Translations under genes and position numbers: made by a program | The notes under the pieces: model-generated | The model's database searches: none | What the model was told of the DNA's origin: nothing | What the model saw: the letters and a program-made list of their open reading frames with translations, nothing else | In this document: one piece after another, positions 56,573 to 64,000 of the stretch | Position numbering within the stretch: the stretch's first letter is position 1 | Layout of the letters: every line of letters begins with the position of its first letter | Source: Chryseobacterium aureum | GTDB lineage: Bacteria; Bacteroidota; Bacteroidia; Flavobacteriales; Weeksellaceae | Assembly (NCBI RefSeq): GCF_003971235.1 | Contig: NZ_CP034661.1 | Coordinates: 2,790,001 to 2,854,000 of the forward strand | Length of the DNA: 64,000 nt | Direction: 5' to 3'

Positions 56573-57076
56573 TTATTGAACTCCCAGTTCTTTTTTCACC
56601 GCTGCAGTAGCATCTGGTCCAGCTTTATAAAGGAATGCTGTAGAGTTAGCATCCATAATATAGTCATATCCGTTAGCTTTAGCTACTTTTTCTACTGCAT
56701 CATTCAGTTTTTTCTCCACTGGTCCGAAAGCTACGTCTTGCTTAGCTTGTAGATCTTTTTGAGCTTTGTCCTGCATCTGCTGGATTTCTTCAGCTAATTT
56801 TTTCATTTCCGCTTCTCTTGCTGCGTTTTCATCAGCTGTCTTTTTAGGAGCTTCAGTTTGGTATTGCTGATATTTAGTTTGAGCTGCATCTGCTTTTTTC
56901 TTAATCTCAGCTTGTTTAGTATCTAAGAATGTTTTTAGATCAGCATCTGCTTTCTTTTTCTCCGGCATCGCGTTAAGAACTCCCATTACATCTAAAGTAG
57001 CAATTTTTTGAGCTTTTGCCATACCTACAGATACAACCATCATTACTGCTGCAAATAATACACTTAATTTTTTCAT
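56573..57076 (-). CDS. OmpH/Skp family periplasmic chaperone
   Basis: A 167-residue exported coiled-coil protein (signal ends GMAKAQ). KIATLDVMGVLNAMPEKKKA is the OmpH-type opening, and residues about 45-130 are Lys/Ala/Glu/Gln heptads that form the long tentacle helices of Skp, ending DYIMDANSTAFLYKAG. Such chaperones hold unfolded outer-membrane proteins on their way to BamA. Last gene of the envelope operon and paired with a second paralogue. Confidence 0.9.
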   Translation of the reverse strand: MKKLSVLFAAVMMVVSVGMAKAQKIATLDVMGVLNAMPEKKKADADLKTFLDTKQAEIKKKADAAQTKYQQYQTEAPKKTADENAAREAEMKKLAEEIQQMQDKAQKDLQAKQDVAFGPVEKKLNDAVEKVAKANGYDYIMDANSTAFLYKAGPDATAAVKKELGVQ

Positions 57077-57142
57077 AACTGGTAAATAAATAATTTAATT
57101 TGTTTTTAGATTTTAAAATAGAGCAAAAGTTAATTTTATAAT

Positions 57143-57697
57143 TTATTTTTTGCTTTTGCTATTTGTTTTTTCATTCTTGTCTGTTCCTTTCAACAGAATA
57201 GACAATACTTTTTCGGTGTAATCATATTTTGACTGAAGGAAAATAACACTAATGTTATTGCTTTTATCAAGAACTATGCCCAATCCATTTTTTTCCGACA
57301 TTGTTTTGATGGCTCCCCAGATCTGATCCTGAAAAGGCAAAACAAGATTTGTTCTCAGTTTGGTAATTTCACCGTTAGCTCCAAAACGTAAACTTGTGGT
57401 TGTTTTAATATTTTTATCAAGGTCTACAACTTCTTTTTCTCTAAGTTTAAGCTGATCTCCTATCAATAAAACTTTTTCACTTTCGAAAGCCGCTTTTTTT
57501 CTTTCATACTCAGACTGAAGGTTCTGAAGTTCAGACTCCCAGGTATCGATCTGGGAATTCAGTCTTGCTTCTGCTTCTTTATACTGAGGTAACTTATTTA
57601 AAATTTCATTCGTATCCACTACCCCTATTTTCTGGGCATTGCTGAATCCAAAAAGCAAAAGTAATGCGAATGTGAAAGTTATTGTAAAGTGCTTCAT
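57143..57697 (-). CDS. OmpH/Skp family periplasmic chaperone, second copy
   Basis: About 184 residues from the ATG at 57697 (signal ends GFSNAQ). It starts KIGVVDTNEILNKLPQYKEA with helical heptads to about residue 110 and a C-terminal core (GLGIVLDKSNNISVIFLQ). It lies eight bases after bamA and 66 bases before its paralogue. Paired Skp-like genes after bamA are the usual arrangement in this phylum. The upstream in-frame ATG at 57742 is inside bamA and less likely. Confidence 0.9.
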   Translation of the reverse strand: MKHFTITFTFALLLLFGFSNAQKIGVVDTNEILNKLPQYKEAEARLNSQIDTWESELQNLQSEYERKKAAFESEKVLLIGDQLKLREKEVVDLDKNIKTTTSLRFGANGEITKLRTNLVLPFQDQIWGAIKTMSEKNGLGIVLDKSNNISVIFLQSKYDYTEKVLSILLKGTDKNEKTNSKSKK

Positions 57698-57705
57698 ATT
57701 TGTAA

Positions 57706-60240
57706 TTATAATGTTTGGTTCATCAAGAAGTGGTTTCTCCATCCGGACTTATCACCTGAAATTGTTTTATCAAGACCCAGCGCGAAGTCAAATCCGATTA
57801 ATCCAAATGCTCCCATATAAACTCTTACCCCAACACCGACTGATCTTTTCAGCTGGAACGGGCTGTAAGAACTCCATGAATTCCATACGTTACCGCCTTC
57901 AGCAAATGTCAGTGCATAGATTTTTGCAGTCTGGCTCATGGAGATCGGGTATCTTAATTCCAGTGTAAATCTGTTATAGATCGTACCCCCACCTGTCTGT
58001 GTGATATCTTCTGCCTGTCCTCCTTCTGTAGTGGCATTTTCGTACCCTCTTAAAGGAATCAGCTCTCTACCGTCATATCTTCCTCCGAAAAGACCTGTAC
58101 CTCCCATGTAGAATCTTTCAAATGGCGGAGCTCCCAACTGTTTGTTGTATCCGTCCATGAATCCCATTTCAGCGGAAGATCTCAGGACAAGTTTTCCAAT
58201 GATTTCGTTGTAAACATCTGCTTTAAACTTAATCTTATAGAATTCCATCCACTTATACTTGTCAATAGCTGACATGGTAGAGTAATCTTTCTTTTTAAAC
58301 AATGAGTATGGAGGAGTCAGCTTGGCTGAAAGCTCAACATTGGATCCCATTGTAGGGAAAATCGGGTCGATACCTGCAGAGTTTCTGCTCAATCCCAGGT
58401 TGATACTGAAGTTATTGGCAGTACCGTTAGTTTCTGTAGTATTTCCGAACTGGAACGGATAGTTATTGAAGTCATACTTCTGGAACTGTAATCCTGTGTA
58501 CAGGGAGAAGTAATCATCCGGCCAGTTCAATAGTCTGTTCAATCCTGCTGAAGCTGAGAAAATGTTCAGTTTCTGAGCAGCACCGTATTGGTCTGTATAT
58601 CTTACTCTAGAGTTATTCAAACTTACAGAAAGGGCTGTTGCTCTGGTACCGAATAACCATGGTTCTGTAAATGACACTCCATAATTCTGGAAGTACTGTC
58701 CTGCCTGTACCTGAATTGAGAAGGTCTGGCCATCTCCCTGAGGTACCGGTTTGAAGTCTTTAAACTTAAGGAAATTCTTTAATGAGAAGTTATTAAACGT
58801 TAATCCCAATGTACCAATGAAGCTGTTACCACCGTAACCTGCCTGAAGCTGTACCTGAGAAGAACCTTTTTCTACAAGTTTCCAGTTAATATCAACGGTA
58901 TTGTCTACCTGGTTAGGTTGAATATCCTGACCGATCTGCTGAGGGTCGAAGAATGACATCCCTGCCAGATCGAAATAGGTTCTTTTGATTTCAGTTTTCT
59001 TGAATAGCTCTCCCGGTCTTGTCCTTAGTGCTCTAAGAATAACGTGGTCATGGGTGGTGGTGTTCCCCTGCCATGTAACTTTGTTCCAGGTAGCCTGCTC
59101 TCCTTCATTAATTCTTACTTCAAGGTTTACGGCATCTCCTGATACTGATTTTTCAACCGGTGTAACATTGGAGAAAAGGTAACCATTGTTCATGTATACC
59201 GATTTGATATCTGAATCATCTTCTTTACCTCCGTCTTCTCCAACTTTTTTGTTGAATCCTACGGCATCGTAAATATCTCCTTTCTTATATCCTAATAATC
59301 TCTGTAAATATTCTGTAGCATATACAGTATTCCCTGTGAAGGTAACGTCTCCGATGTAATATTTCTTACCTTCGTTCAGTTTCACATTGATTTCGTAGTT
59401 ATTTCTTTTGTTTCTCCATACAGAATCTGAAACGATTTTCGCGTCTCTGTATCCCAGGGAGTTATAATAACTGATAAGGCTCTGCTTATCTTCCTGATAT
59501 TTATCTTCAATAAATTTTGAGGATTTCAAAATACCGCCGATCCCGAAACGTTTTTGTTTTGTTTCTTTGAAAGCTTTGTTTCTAAGCTTACTGTCGGTTA
59601 CATTGTTATTCCCTTCAAATTCAATATGATCAATTTTAATTCTTTTACCTTTGTCTACATTGATCGTCCAGTCTACTAAAGCAGGGTCACCTGCATTTAC
59701 TTTATCCTGAATGGTGATTTTAGCATCTGCAAAACCTTTTTTAATGTAATCTTTAGGGACATTGGTTTTTAGGCTTGAAACCAGGTTTTGTGTAATCTTA
59801 GTTCCCGGTTTAAGATTGTTATCTTTTGCCAGTTTTTCGCTTTTAGATTTACCGATTCCTTTTCCTGCGAATTTTACTTCTCCCAGCTCTTTCAGATCCT
59901 GTAGGTAAAATCTCAGAACGATAGTTTGTCCTTCAATGCTTTGAACATAAACTTCCACTTCAGAAAAAGATTGGGTGTCCCAAAGTTTCTTTACAGCATT
60001 GCTGATTTTCTGTCCCGGGATGTCTACACTTTCTCCTTTTGTAAGACCTGTAAATCTTAAGATCTGAGCTGGTGTATATTTTTTTACCCCATCTACAACG
60101 ATGTCTTTAAGTGTATAAGTTCCTGCCTCATTTTCTGCGTGTACAGCATTATTTACTTTTGTGCTGTCTTGTGGAGTTACTTGTCCATAAAAATGTGCAG
60201 AAGCAGCAAACATAATGATGGGTAATAGTCTAAACTTCAT
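57706..60240 (-). CDS. bamA: Outer-membrane protein assembly factor BamA
   Basis: An 844-residue Omp85 protein that folds barrels into the outer membrane. Signal residues 1-19 (SAHFYGQ). Five POTRA-like repeats span about 45-430 (YTLKDIVVDGVKKYTPAQIL, IDHIEFEGNNNVTDSKLRNK, YYIGDVTFTGNTVYATEYL). The barrel runs from about 450 to the end with the Omp85 loop motif LIPLRGYENATT (RGY) and a C-terminal aromatic-rich strand. In an operon with uppS and PorG upstream and two skp genes downstream. Confidence 0.95.
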   Translation of the reverse strand: MKFRLLPIIMFAASAHFYGQVTPQDSTKVNNAVHAENEAGTYTLKDIVVDGVKKYTPAQILRFTGLTKGESVDIPGQKISNAVKKLWDTQSFSEVEVYVQSIEGQTIVLRFYLQDLKELGEVKFAGKGIGKSKSEKLAKDNNLKPGTKITQNLVSSLKTNVPKDYIKKGFADAKITIQDKVNAGDPALVDWTINVDKGKRIKIDHIEFEGNNNVTDSKLRNKAFKETKQKRFGIGGILKSSKFIEDKYQEDKQSLISYYNSLGYRDAKIVSDSVWRNKRNNYEINVKLNEGKKYYIGDVTFTGNTVYATEYLQRLLGYKKGDIYDAVGFNKKVGEDGGKEDDSDIKSVYMNNGYLFSNVTPVEKSVSGDAVNLEVRINEGEQATWNKVTWQGNTTTHDHVILRALRTRPGELFKKTEIKRTYFDLAGMSFFDPQQIGQDIQPNQVDNTVDINWKLVEKGSSQVQLQAGYGGNSFIGTLGLTFNNFSLKNFLKFKDFKPVPQGDGQTFSIQVQAGQYFQNYGVSFTEPWLFGTRATALSVSLNNSRVRYTDQYGAAQKLNIFSASAGLNRLLNWPDDYFSLYTGLQFQKYDFNNYPFQFGNTTETNGTANNFSINLGLSRNSAGIDPIFPTMGSNVELSAKLTPPYSLFKKKDYSTMSAIDKYKWMEFYKIKFKADVYNEIIGKLVLRSSAEMGFMDGYNKQLGAPPFERFYMGGTGLFGGRYDGRELIPLRGYENATTEGGQAEDITQTGGGTIYNRFTLELRYPISMSQTAKIYALTFAEGGNVWNSWSSYSPFQLKRSVGVGVRVYMGAFGLIGFDFALGLDKTISGDKSGWRNHFLMNQTL

Positions 60241-60268
60241 TTTATCGAGTCTTTCTTTTCTTAAAATT

Positions 60269-61018
60269 TTATTGGCCCTTTACTTGCTCGCCGGTTAAAC
60301 CGTATCTTCTTTCCTTGTTTTGATAATCAACAATACATTGGAAGAAAATATCCTTGGTAAAATCCGGCCACAGAACATTTAAAAACTGTAATTCAGCATA
60401 AGCGATCTGCCAAAGCAGGAAGTTGCTTATTCTGATTTCACCGCTGGTTCTGATGAGTAAATCTACAGGAGGAAAATCTTTTGTATACAGATAATTTTCA
60501 AATAAACTTTCGTTAATATTTTCAATTTCTACTTTTCCTTCTTTTACATCAGAACTTATATTTTTAACGGCTTCCAGTATTTCATTTTGTGAGCCATAGC
60601 TTATCGCCAATACAAGGTTTCCTTTTGTGTTTTCTTTTGTAAGCTCTACCACACGTTCCAACTGCTCTTTTACCAAAGCGGGCAGTTTTTCAAGGTTCCC
60701 TATAACATGCATTCTTAATCCTTTGCTGAAGATCTCTTCTGCTTCCAGCAGTAAGGTTTCTACCAACAGATTCATAAGGGTATTCACTTCTTCAGTCGGA
60801 CGGCTCCAATTTTCTGAAGAGAATGTATAAAGGGTTAGGTAAGGGATATGAATCTCATTACATGCATTAATGGCATTTCTTACGGCATTAATGGCATTTT
60901 TGTGACCGAAAGTTCTTTCTTCGCCACGAGATTTCGCCCATCTTCCATTACCATCCATAATGATGGCTACGTGTTTTGGTAAATTCTCAGAATTTATTTT
61001 ATCTTTAATCAACGACAT
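60269..61018 (-). CDS. uppS: Isoprenyl transferase (undecaprenyl diphosphate synthase)
   Basis: A 249-residue cis-prenyltransferase that builds the C55 carrier for cell-wall and polysaccharide synthesis. HVAIIMDGNGRWAKSRG (about 16-32) contains the catalytic Asp, TLYTFSSENWSRP follows, and DLLIRTSGEIRISNFLLWQ carries the conserved RxSGE. The ATG at 61018 is chosen; the upstream GTG at 61027 overlaps the previous gene's stop. Confidence 0.95.
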   Translation of the reverse strand: MSLIKDKINSENLPKHVAIIMDGNGRWAKSRGEERTFGHKNAINAVRNAINACNEIHIPYLTLYTFSSENWSRPTEEVNTLMNLLVETLLLEAEEIFSKGLRMHVIGNLEKLPALVKEQLERVVELTKENTKGNLVLAISYGSQNEILEAVKNISSDVKEGKVEIENINESLFENYLYTKDFPPVDLLIRTSGEIRISNFLLWQIAYAELQFLNVLWPDFTKDIFFQCIVDYQNKERRYGLTGEQVKGQ

Positions 61019-61019
61019 A

Positions 61020-61910
61020 TTATTCACAATAACATGGAGGTCTTCCGAACGAATAGGTAAGACCTAAACTGAAAGTATTCATCCAGTCATTAGATCTTCC
61101 ATCTCCAATATTTCTCTTTTTAATAAACTCTGCTTCTCTTTCTTTAGAAACTGCATAATAATTTCCTGACTGTAATAATGAACCTCCTGTAGCAGGATCC
61201 AAAATATCAGCATTAAAAGAAGTTTTTACATCTTTGGAAAGGATTTTGCTGTGATCCAACTGATCCGTCAATGTATATCTGAATGTAGCTTCTGCAAATA
61301 TGGCCCATGAGTGGTTGAATTTATATTTCAGTCCTACCCCAAAAGGAATATGCATGGTTACTTTCTTTCCTAATGAATAATCTGATGTAGTTGTGAAATC
61401 CAATTCATTAATTGGAGCCTGGGCTACACCATCAGCATCTCTTCTGAAGTCGTTCACAAGGGTTGCTTTGGGAGCATCAAACATCAAAGCACCAATCCCT
61501 CCGAAGATATAAGGGCTCAGCATGCTGATCTGCTCATTATTTACCGGGAAAAAGTTATATTCAAACATTAAACTCGCTTCGTATACATTATTTTTTCCGT
61601 ATGAATTTCTATTTCTTCTATAATCTTCTTTAGCCGCTTTGTCACTAAACTGAATCTGGTTGTATCCTAAATCCAATCTAACAGTCTGATGCGGGTTAAA
61701 ATTAAATCTGTATAATATACCACCATAAAAGGGGATGCCCCAATCTGACACTCTGCTTAAATCCAACGGCTTCTGTAAAATATAATTTGTCCTTCCTACA
61801 TCTCCCACTAGGTTACTCATCCCTAGACGAACTCCCAATTCGTTTCTTTGTGCCTTAACACTTACCACTCCAAGGAAGGCAAGGAAGCTAAACAATAATT
61901 TTTTATTCAT
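61020..61910 (-). CDS. porG: DUF6089 / PorG-like outer-membrane protein of the T9SS
   Basis: About 296 residues from the ATG at 61910 (signal ends SVKAQ). It is an eight-strand-type outer-membrane beta-barrel: RNELGVRLGMSNLVGDVGRT, PIYGGI-type strands, and DLGYNQIQFSDKAA and YIFGGIGALMFDAP motifs. DUF6089 contains PorG, an outer-membrane part of the type IX secretion system. The same gene order (porG-uppS-bamA-skp-skp) is known in Porphyromonas. The call rests on family and synteny. One base separates its stop from uppS. Confidence 0.75.
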   Translation of the reverse strand: MNKKLLFSFLAFLGVVSVKAQRNELGVRLGMSNLVGDVGRTNYILQKPLDLSRVSDWGIPFYGGILYRFNFNPHQTVRLDLGYNQIQFSDKAAKEDYRRNRNSYGKNNVYEASLMFEYNFFPVNNEQISMLSPYIFGGIGALMFDAPKATLVNDFRRDADGVAQAPINELDFTTTSDYSLGKKVTMHIPFGVGLKYKFNHSWAIFAEATFRYTLTDQLDHSKILSKDVKTSFNADILDPATGGSLLQSGNYYAVSKEREAEFIKKRNIGDGRSNDWMNTFSLGLTYSFGRPPCYCE

Positions 61911-62094
61911 AAAAGAATATGGATTTATGGTTATTTTAAAATTTAATTTTTGCAAATATAAAACATTTTTATATTAATGATAATCTTAATGTTTAGTTAA
62001 AAATAAACAAAAAAACATAATTTGTTATAAAGTAAACGGCAAAGTGGCAAAAATATTCTTTTTTTCATAGAATGAAAATAGCTTACCTATGAAA

Positions 62095-62117
62095 AAACCC
62101 CCATTAAATGGAGGTTT
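62095..62117 (-). terminator. Weak hairpin after the tyrosine-kinase gene
   Basis: An 11-base stem with one mismatch (62095-62105 with 62107-62117), then the minus-strand T-run of AAAAAA at 62092-62097. Confidence 0.4.
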
Positions 62118-62123
62118 AATGCT

Positions 62124-64000
62124 TTATTTTTTATTAAATAATACCTGTACTTTATTTCTGATCCTGATTAACAGAGGCTCTTTATAATTTTTATCTTCAT
62201 CAAAATATCCATAGCCGTAACCGTAGCCATAGCCGTAACCGTAGCCATAACCATAGCCCTGTTTTGTATTATAATCATTATAAACAAGTCCAAGATTATC
62301 AATTTCGCCATTATGATACTTTTCCGTAATCATTTTCAGCATATACTTTTCTGTGTATTCATGACGCACCACGTAGATATTGGCATCAGAATGCTTCATA
62401 AGTTCATAGGAGTCTGCTACAAGACCTACAGGTGGAGAATCTATAATAATAAAATCATATTTTTCTTTCAGCTCTTCTATAAATCTGATATTTCTCTGGC
62501 TCATTAAAAGCTCAGATGGGTTTGGAGGAATAGGTCCTGAAGTAGCCACATCCAGATTCGGGATCTTTGTTTTGTTGAGGATCTGATCAATACCGACTTC
62601 TCCGGTAAGGTAATTTGAAATACCATATTTATTATCAATCTTGAAATCTCCGAAGATTTTTGGCTTTCTAAGGTCCATCCCTAATAATATTGTCTTTTTA
62701 TCGCTCAATCCTATTACAGATGCCAGATTGATGGAAACATAGGTCTTTCCTTCCCCTCCGATGGATGATGTGATCAGGATCACTTTTCCTTTTTCAGTTT
62801 CATTATCCATCAAAAATCTCATATTGGCTCTTACTCCTCTGAAGGCTTCTGATACGGATGATTTCGGCTGCTCAAGAACAGTAAGCATATTTTCATTGCT
62901 GTTATTTCCGATAACTCCAAGAAGGGGAATTTTCGTAGCACTCAGCAGCTCTTTAATATTTCTTATTTTACTGTCTAGCACTTCTCCGATCAGGATAAAT
63001 AAAAACGGCAGCAGCAATAGTCCAGAAATGATGAGCATTTTTGTCAATTTTACATTAGGACCAATTGGACCTTGTCCCAGATTCTTAGCGGGGTCAATAA
63101 CCGTTATATCAGACTTATTGGTTGCCACATTCATCTGTGTTTCATTTTGTCTTGACAACAGACTGTTGTAAGTAGATTCAATCATGTTGTATCCCCTTTC
63201 TGCATCCAGATATTTTCTTTCTTTTTCAGGAAAGCTCGCTAAGTCTGAATCGGCATTGGCTATTTCGTGATCAATTTTGCTGATCTCATCATAATATTTG
63301 GTATAATAATTCTTTAAGCTGTTCGTTGACCCCAGTCTTGCTTCGCTAATAAGCCTGTTGATCTCCTTCATCGGTTCAGAATTAGGCTTGTAAATGGAAG
63401 CCATCTCTTGTCTTTTGGCATACAAAGCCTTAAGTTCACTCACTGTGGCAGTAAAGAAACCATCTTCAAAACCGGCAGCATTGGTGGCAATCATTTTGTC
63501 AAAATTCTGTGACTGAATGGTATTTCTGATATTATTCAGTGAGCTTAGCTTGCTTACAATGTCCGCTTTTTTCGCTTCAAGATCTTTTATTCTGTTCAGG
63601 GATCTTTCATCACTGTCTTTAATATTATAAAGTTTTTCAGAGGTCTTTAAATAGTTTAAAACAGCGGCACTGGAATCAAGCTTTTTACGGATATTATCCA
63701 GATTTCCCTGCAAATAGACTTCTGTATTCTTATTAACAATATTTTTATCTTCAAGTCTTTTTTTCTGTAATTCGTTGACAGATTTATTCAGGAAATTTAC
63801 CGTACTGTTAAGATTAAAACCGCTTTTGCTAATAATCATAATGGTACCAATCTCTTTATCAAATTCTACTCCTATGGTAGAAACGATATCATTAACAGTT
63901 TGGTTAACAGAACTTAAATTAACAATAATATTATCAAGTGCCATTTTAGTGGCGTTAGGATTCTGTACCAGTTTAAATCTCAGGTTTGGAGAGGTATACC
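62124..64000 (-). CDS. Wzc-like exopolysaccharide tyrosine autokinase, N-terminus cut by the window
   Basis: The frame is open to base 64000, so the 5' end lies outside; the visible part is about 624 codons. A periplasmic coiled-coil region with charged heptads (DKNIVNKNTEVYLQGN and later) is followed by a membrane segment (MLIISGLLLLPFLFILIGEV). The cytoplasmic BY-kinase has Walker A SSIGGEGKTYVSINLAS, Walker A' LLGMDLRKP and Walker B DFIIIDSPP. The C-terminus has nine GY pairs, the Tyr cluster expected for autophosphorylation. It regulates polysaccharide chain length and export. Confidence 0.9.
   Translation of the reverse strand, partial: YTSPNLRFKLVQNPNATKMALDNIIVNLSSVNQTVNDIVSTIGVEFDKEIGTIMIISKSGFNLNSTVNFLNKSVNELQKKRLEDKNIVNKNTEVYLQGNLDNIRKKLDSSAAVLNYLKTSEKLYNIKDSDERSLNRIKDLEAKKADIVSKLSSLNNIRNTIQSQNFDKMIATNAAGFEDGFFTATVSELKALYAKRQEMASIYKPNSEPMKEINRLISEARLGSTNSLKNYYTKYYDEISKIDHEIANADSDLASFPEKERKYLDAERGYNMIESTYNSLLSRQNETQMNVATNKSDITVIDPAKNLGQGPIGPNVKLTKMLIISGLLLLPFLFILIGEVLDSKIRNIKELLSATKIPLLGVIGNNSNENMLTVLEQPKSSVSEAFRGVRANMRFLMDNETEKGKVILITSSIGGEGKTYVSINLASVIGLSDKKTILLGMDLRKPKIFGDFKIDNKYGISNYLTGEVGIDQILNKTKIPNLDVATSGPIPPNPSELLMSQRNIRFIEELKEKYDFIIIDSPPVGLVADSYELMKHSDANIYVVRHEYTEKYMLKMITEKYHNGEIDNLGLVYNDYNTKQGYGYGYGYGYGYGYGYGYFDEDKNYKEPLLIRIRNKVQVLFNKK
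62205..62258 (-). repeat. GY-codon microsatellite in the kinase tail
   Basis: 54 bases code for nine consecutive Gly-Tyr pairs, built from a roughly 12-base unit (GGCTATGGTTAC-like, with synonymous changes). Slippage could change the number of tyrosines. Confidence 0.8.

Noticed and set aside
62205..62258. Short tandem repeats that might suggest a CRISPR array
   Set aside because: They are in frame and encode Gly-Tyr pairs in a kinase tail; no spacers are present.

Overview
The window looks like a chromosomal segment of a Chryseobacterium-type member of the Flavobacteriales (Bacteroidota). The evidence is low G+C, TAnnTTTG -7 promoter boxes, several proteins with type IX secretion (T9SS) C-terminal sorting tails, two SusC/SusD pairs, a PorG-UppS-BamA-Skp-Skp cluster, and a 16S rRNA whose 3' end lacks the usual CCTCC anti-Shine-Dalgarno core. 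No CRISPR array, insertion sequence or complete prophage was seen.

Layout. 1-8.6 kb: edge of a PLP-dependent decarboxylase, a serine beta-lactamase-like lipoprotein, a PadR regulator with its membrane partner and a probable palindromic operator, a 2H phosphoesterase, an M64 metallopeptidase pair, ruvC, a DUF4407 membrane protein, a secreted tail-collar protein next to a T9SS cargo, and a KTSC protein. 8.6-20.1 kb: an M43-type secreted metalloprotease, guaB, a five-gene ECF sigma/membrane-partner/DUF4252 operon, a decayed region with two broken lipoprotein or secreted-protein genes, a GlmU-like protein and rpmE type B. 20.2-25.4 kb: a beta-helix lipoprotein, a MazG-like protein, aroA, a secreted protein and a PI-PLC-like lipoprotein.

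25.6-42.3 kb is rich in phosphate-ester metabolism. One operon has SusC, SusD and a GDPD-like/alkaline phosphatase fusion. A second has SusC and SusD followed by a phosphocholine-type phospholipase C. With the nearby PI-PLC-like lipoprotein, this suggests uptake of phosphorus or head groups from phospholipids. An SDR enzyme and an Omp85-like barrel lie between the two operons.

42.4-47.8 kb holds the most unusual locus: three small secreted beta-rich proteins with a shared C-terminal strand motif, an Ig-fold chaperone-like protein and a 917-residue outer-membrane barrel-like protein, in one tightly packed operon. It resembles a chaperone-usher fibre system in design, but the sequences are not ones I recognise as classical pilus proteins.

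47.8-54.4 kb: repeat-filled intergenic DNA and a minus-strand rRNA operon (16S, tRNA-Ile, tRNA-Ala, 23S, 5S) with three candidate tandem promoters. 54.4-64 kb: a secreted protein, dTDP-4-dehydrorhamnose reductase, a thioesterase, the envelope cluster skp-skp-bamA-uppS-porG, and a Wzc-like tyrosine kinase cut by the window edge. All functions are read from sequence and memory of families; no database search was run.
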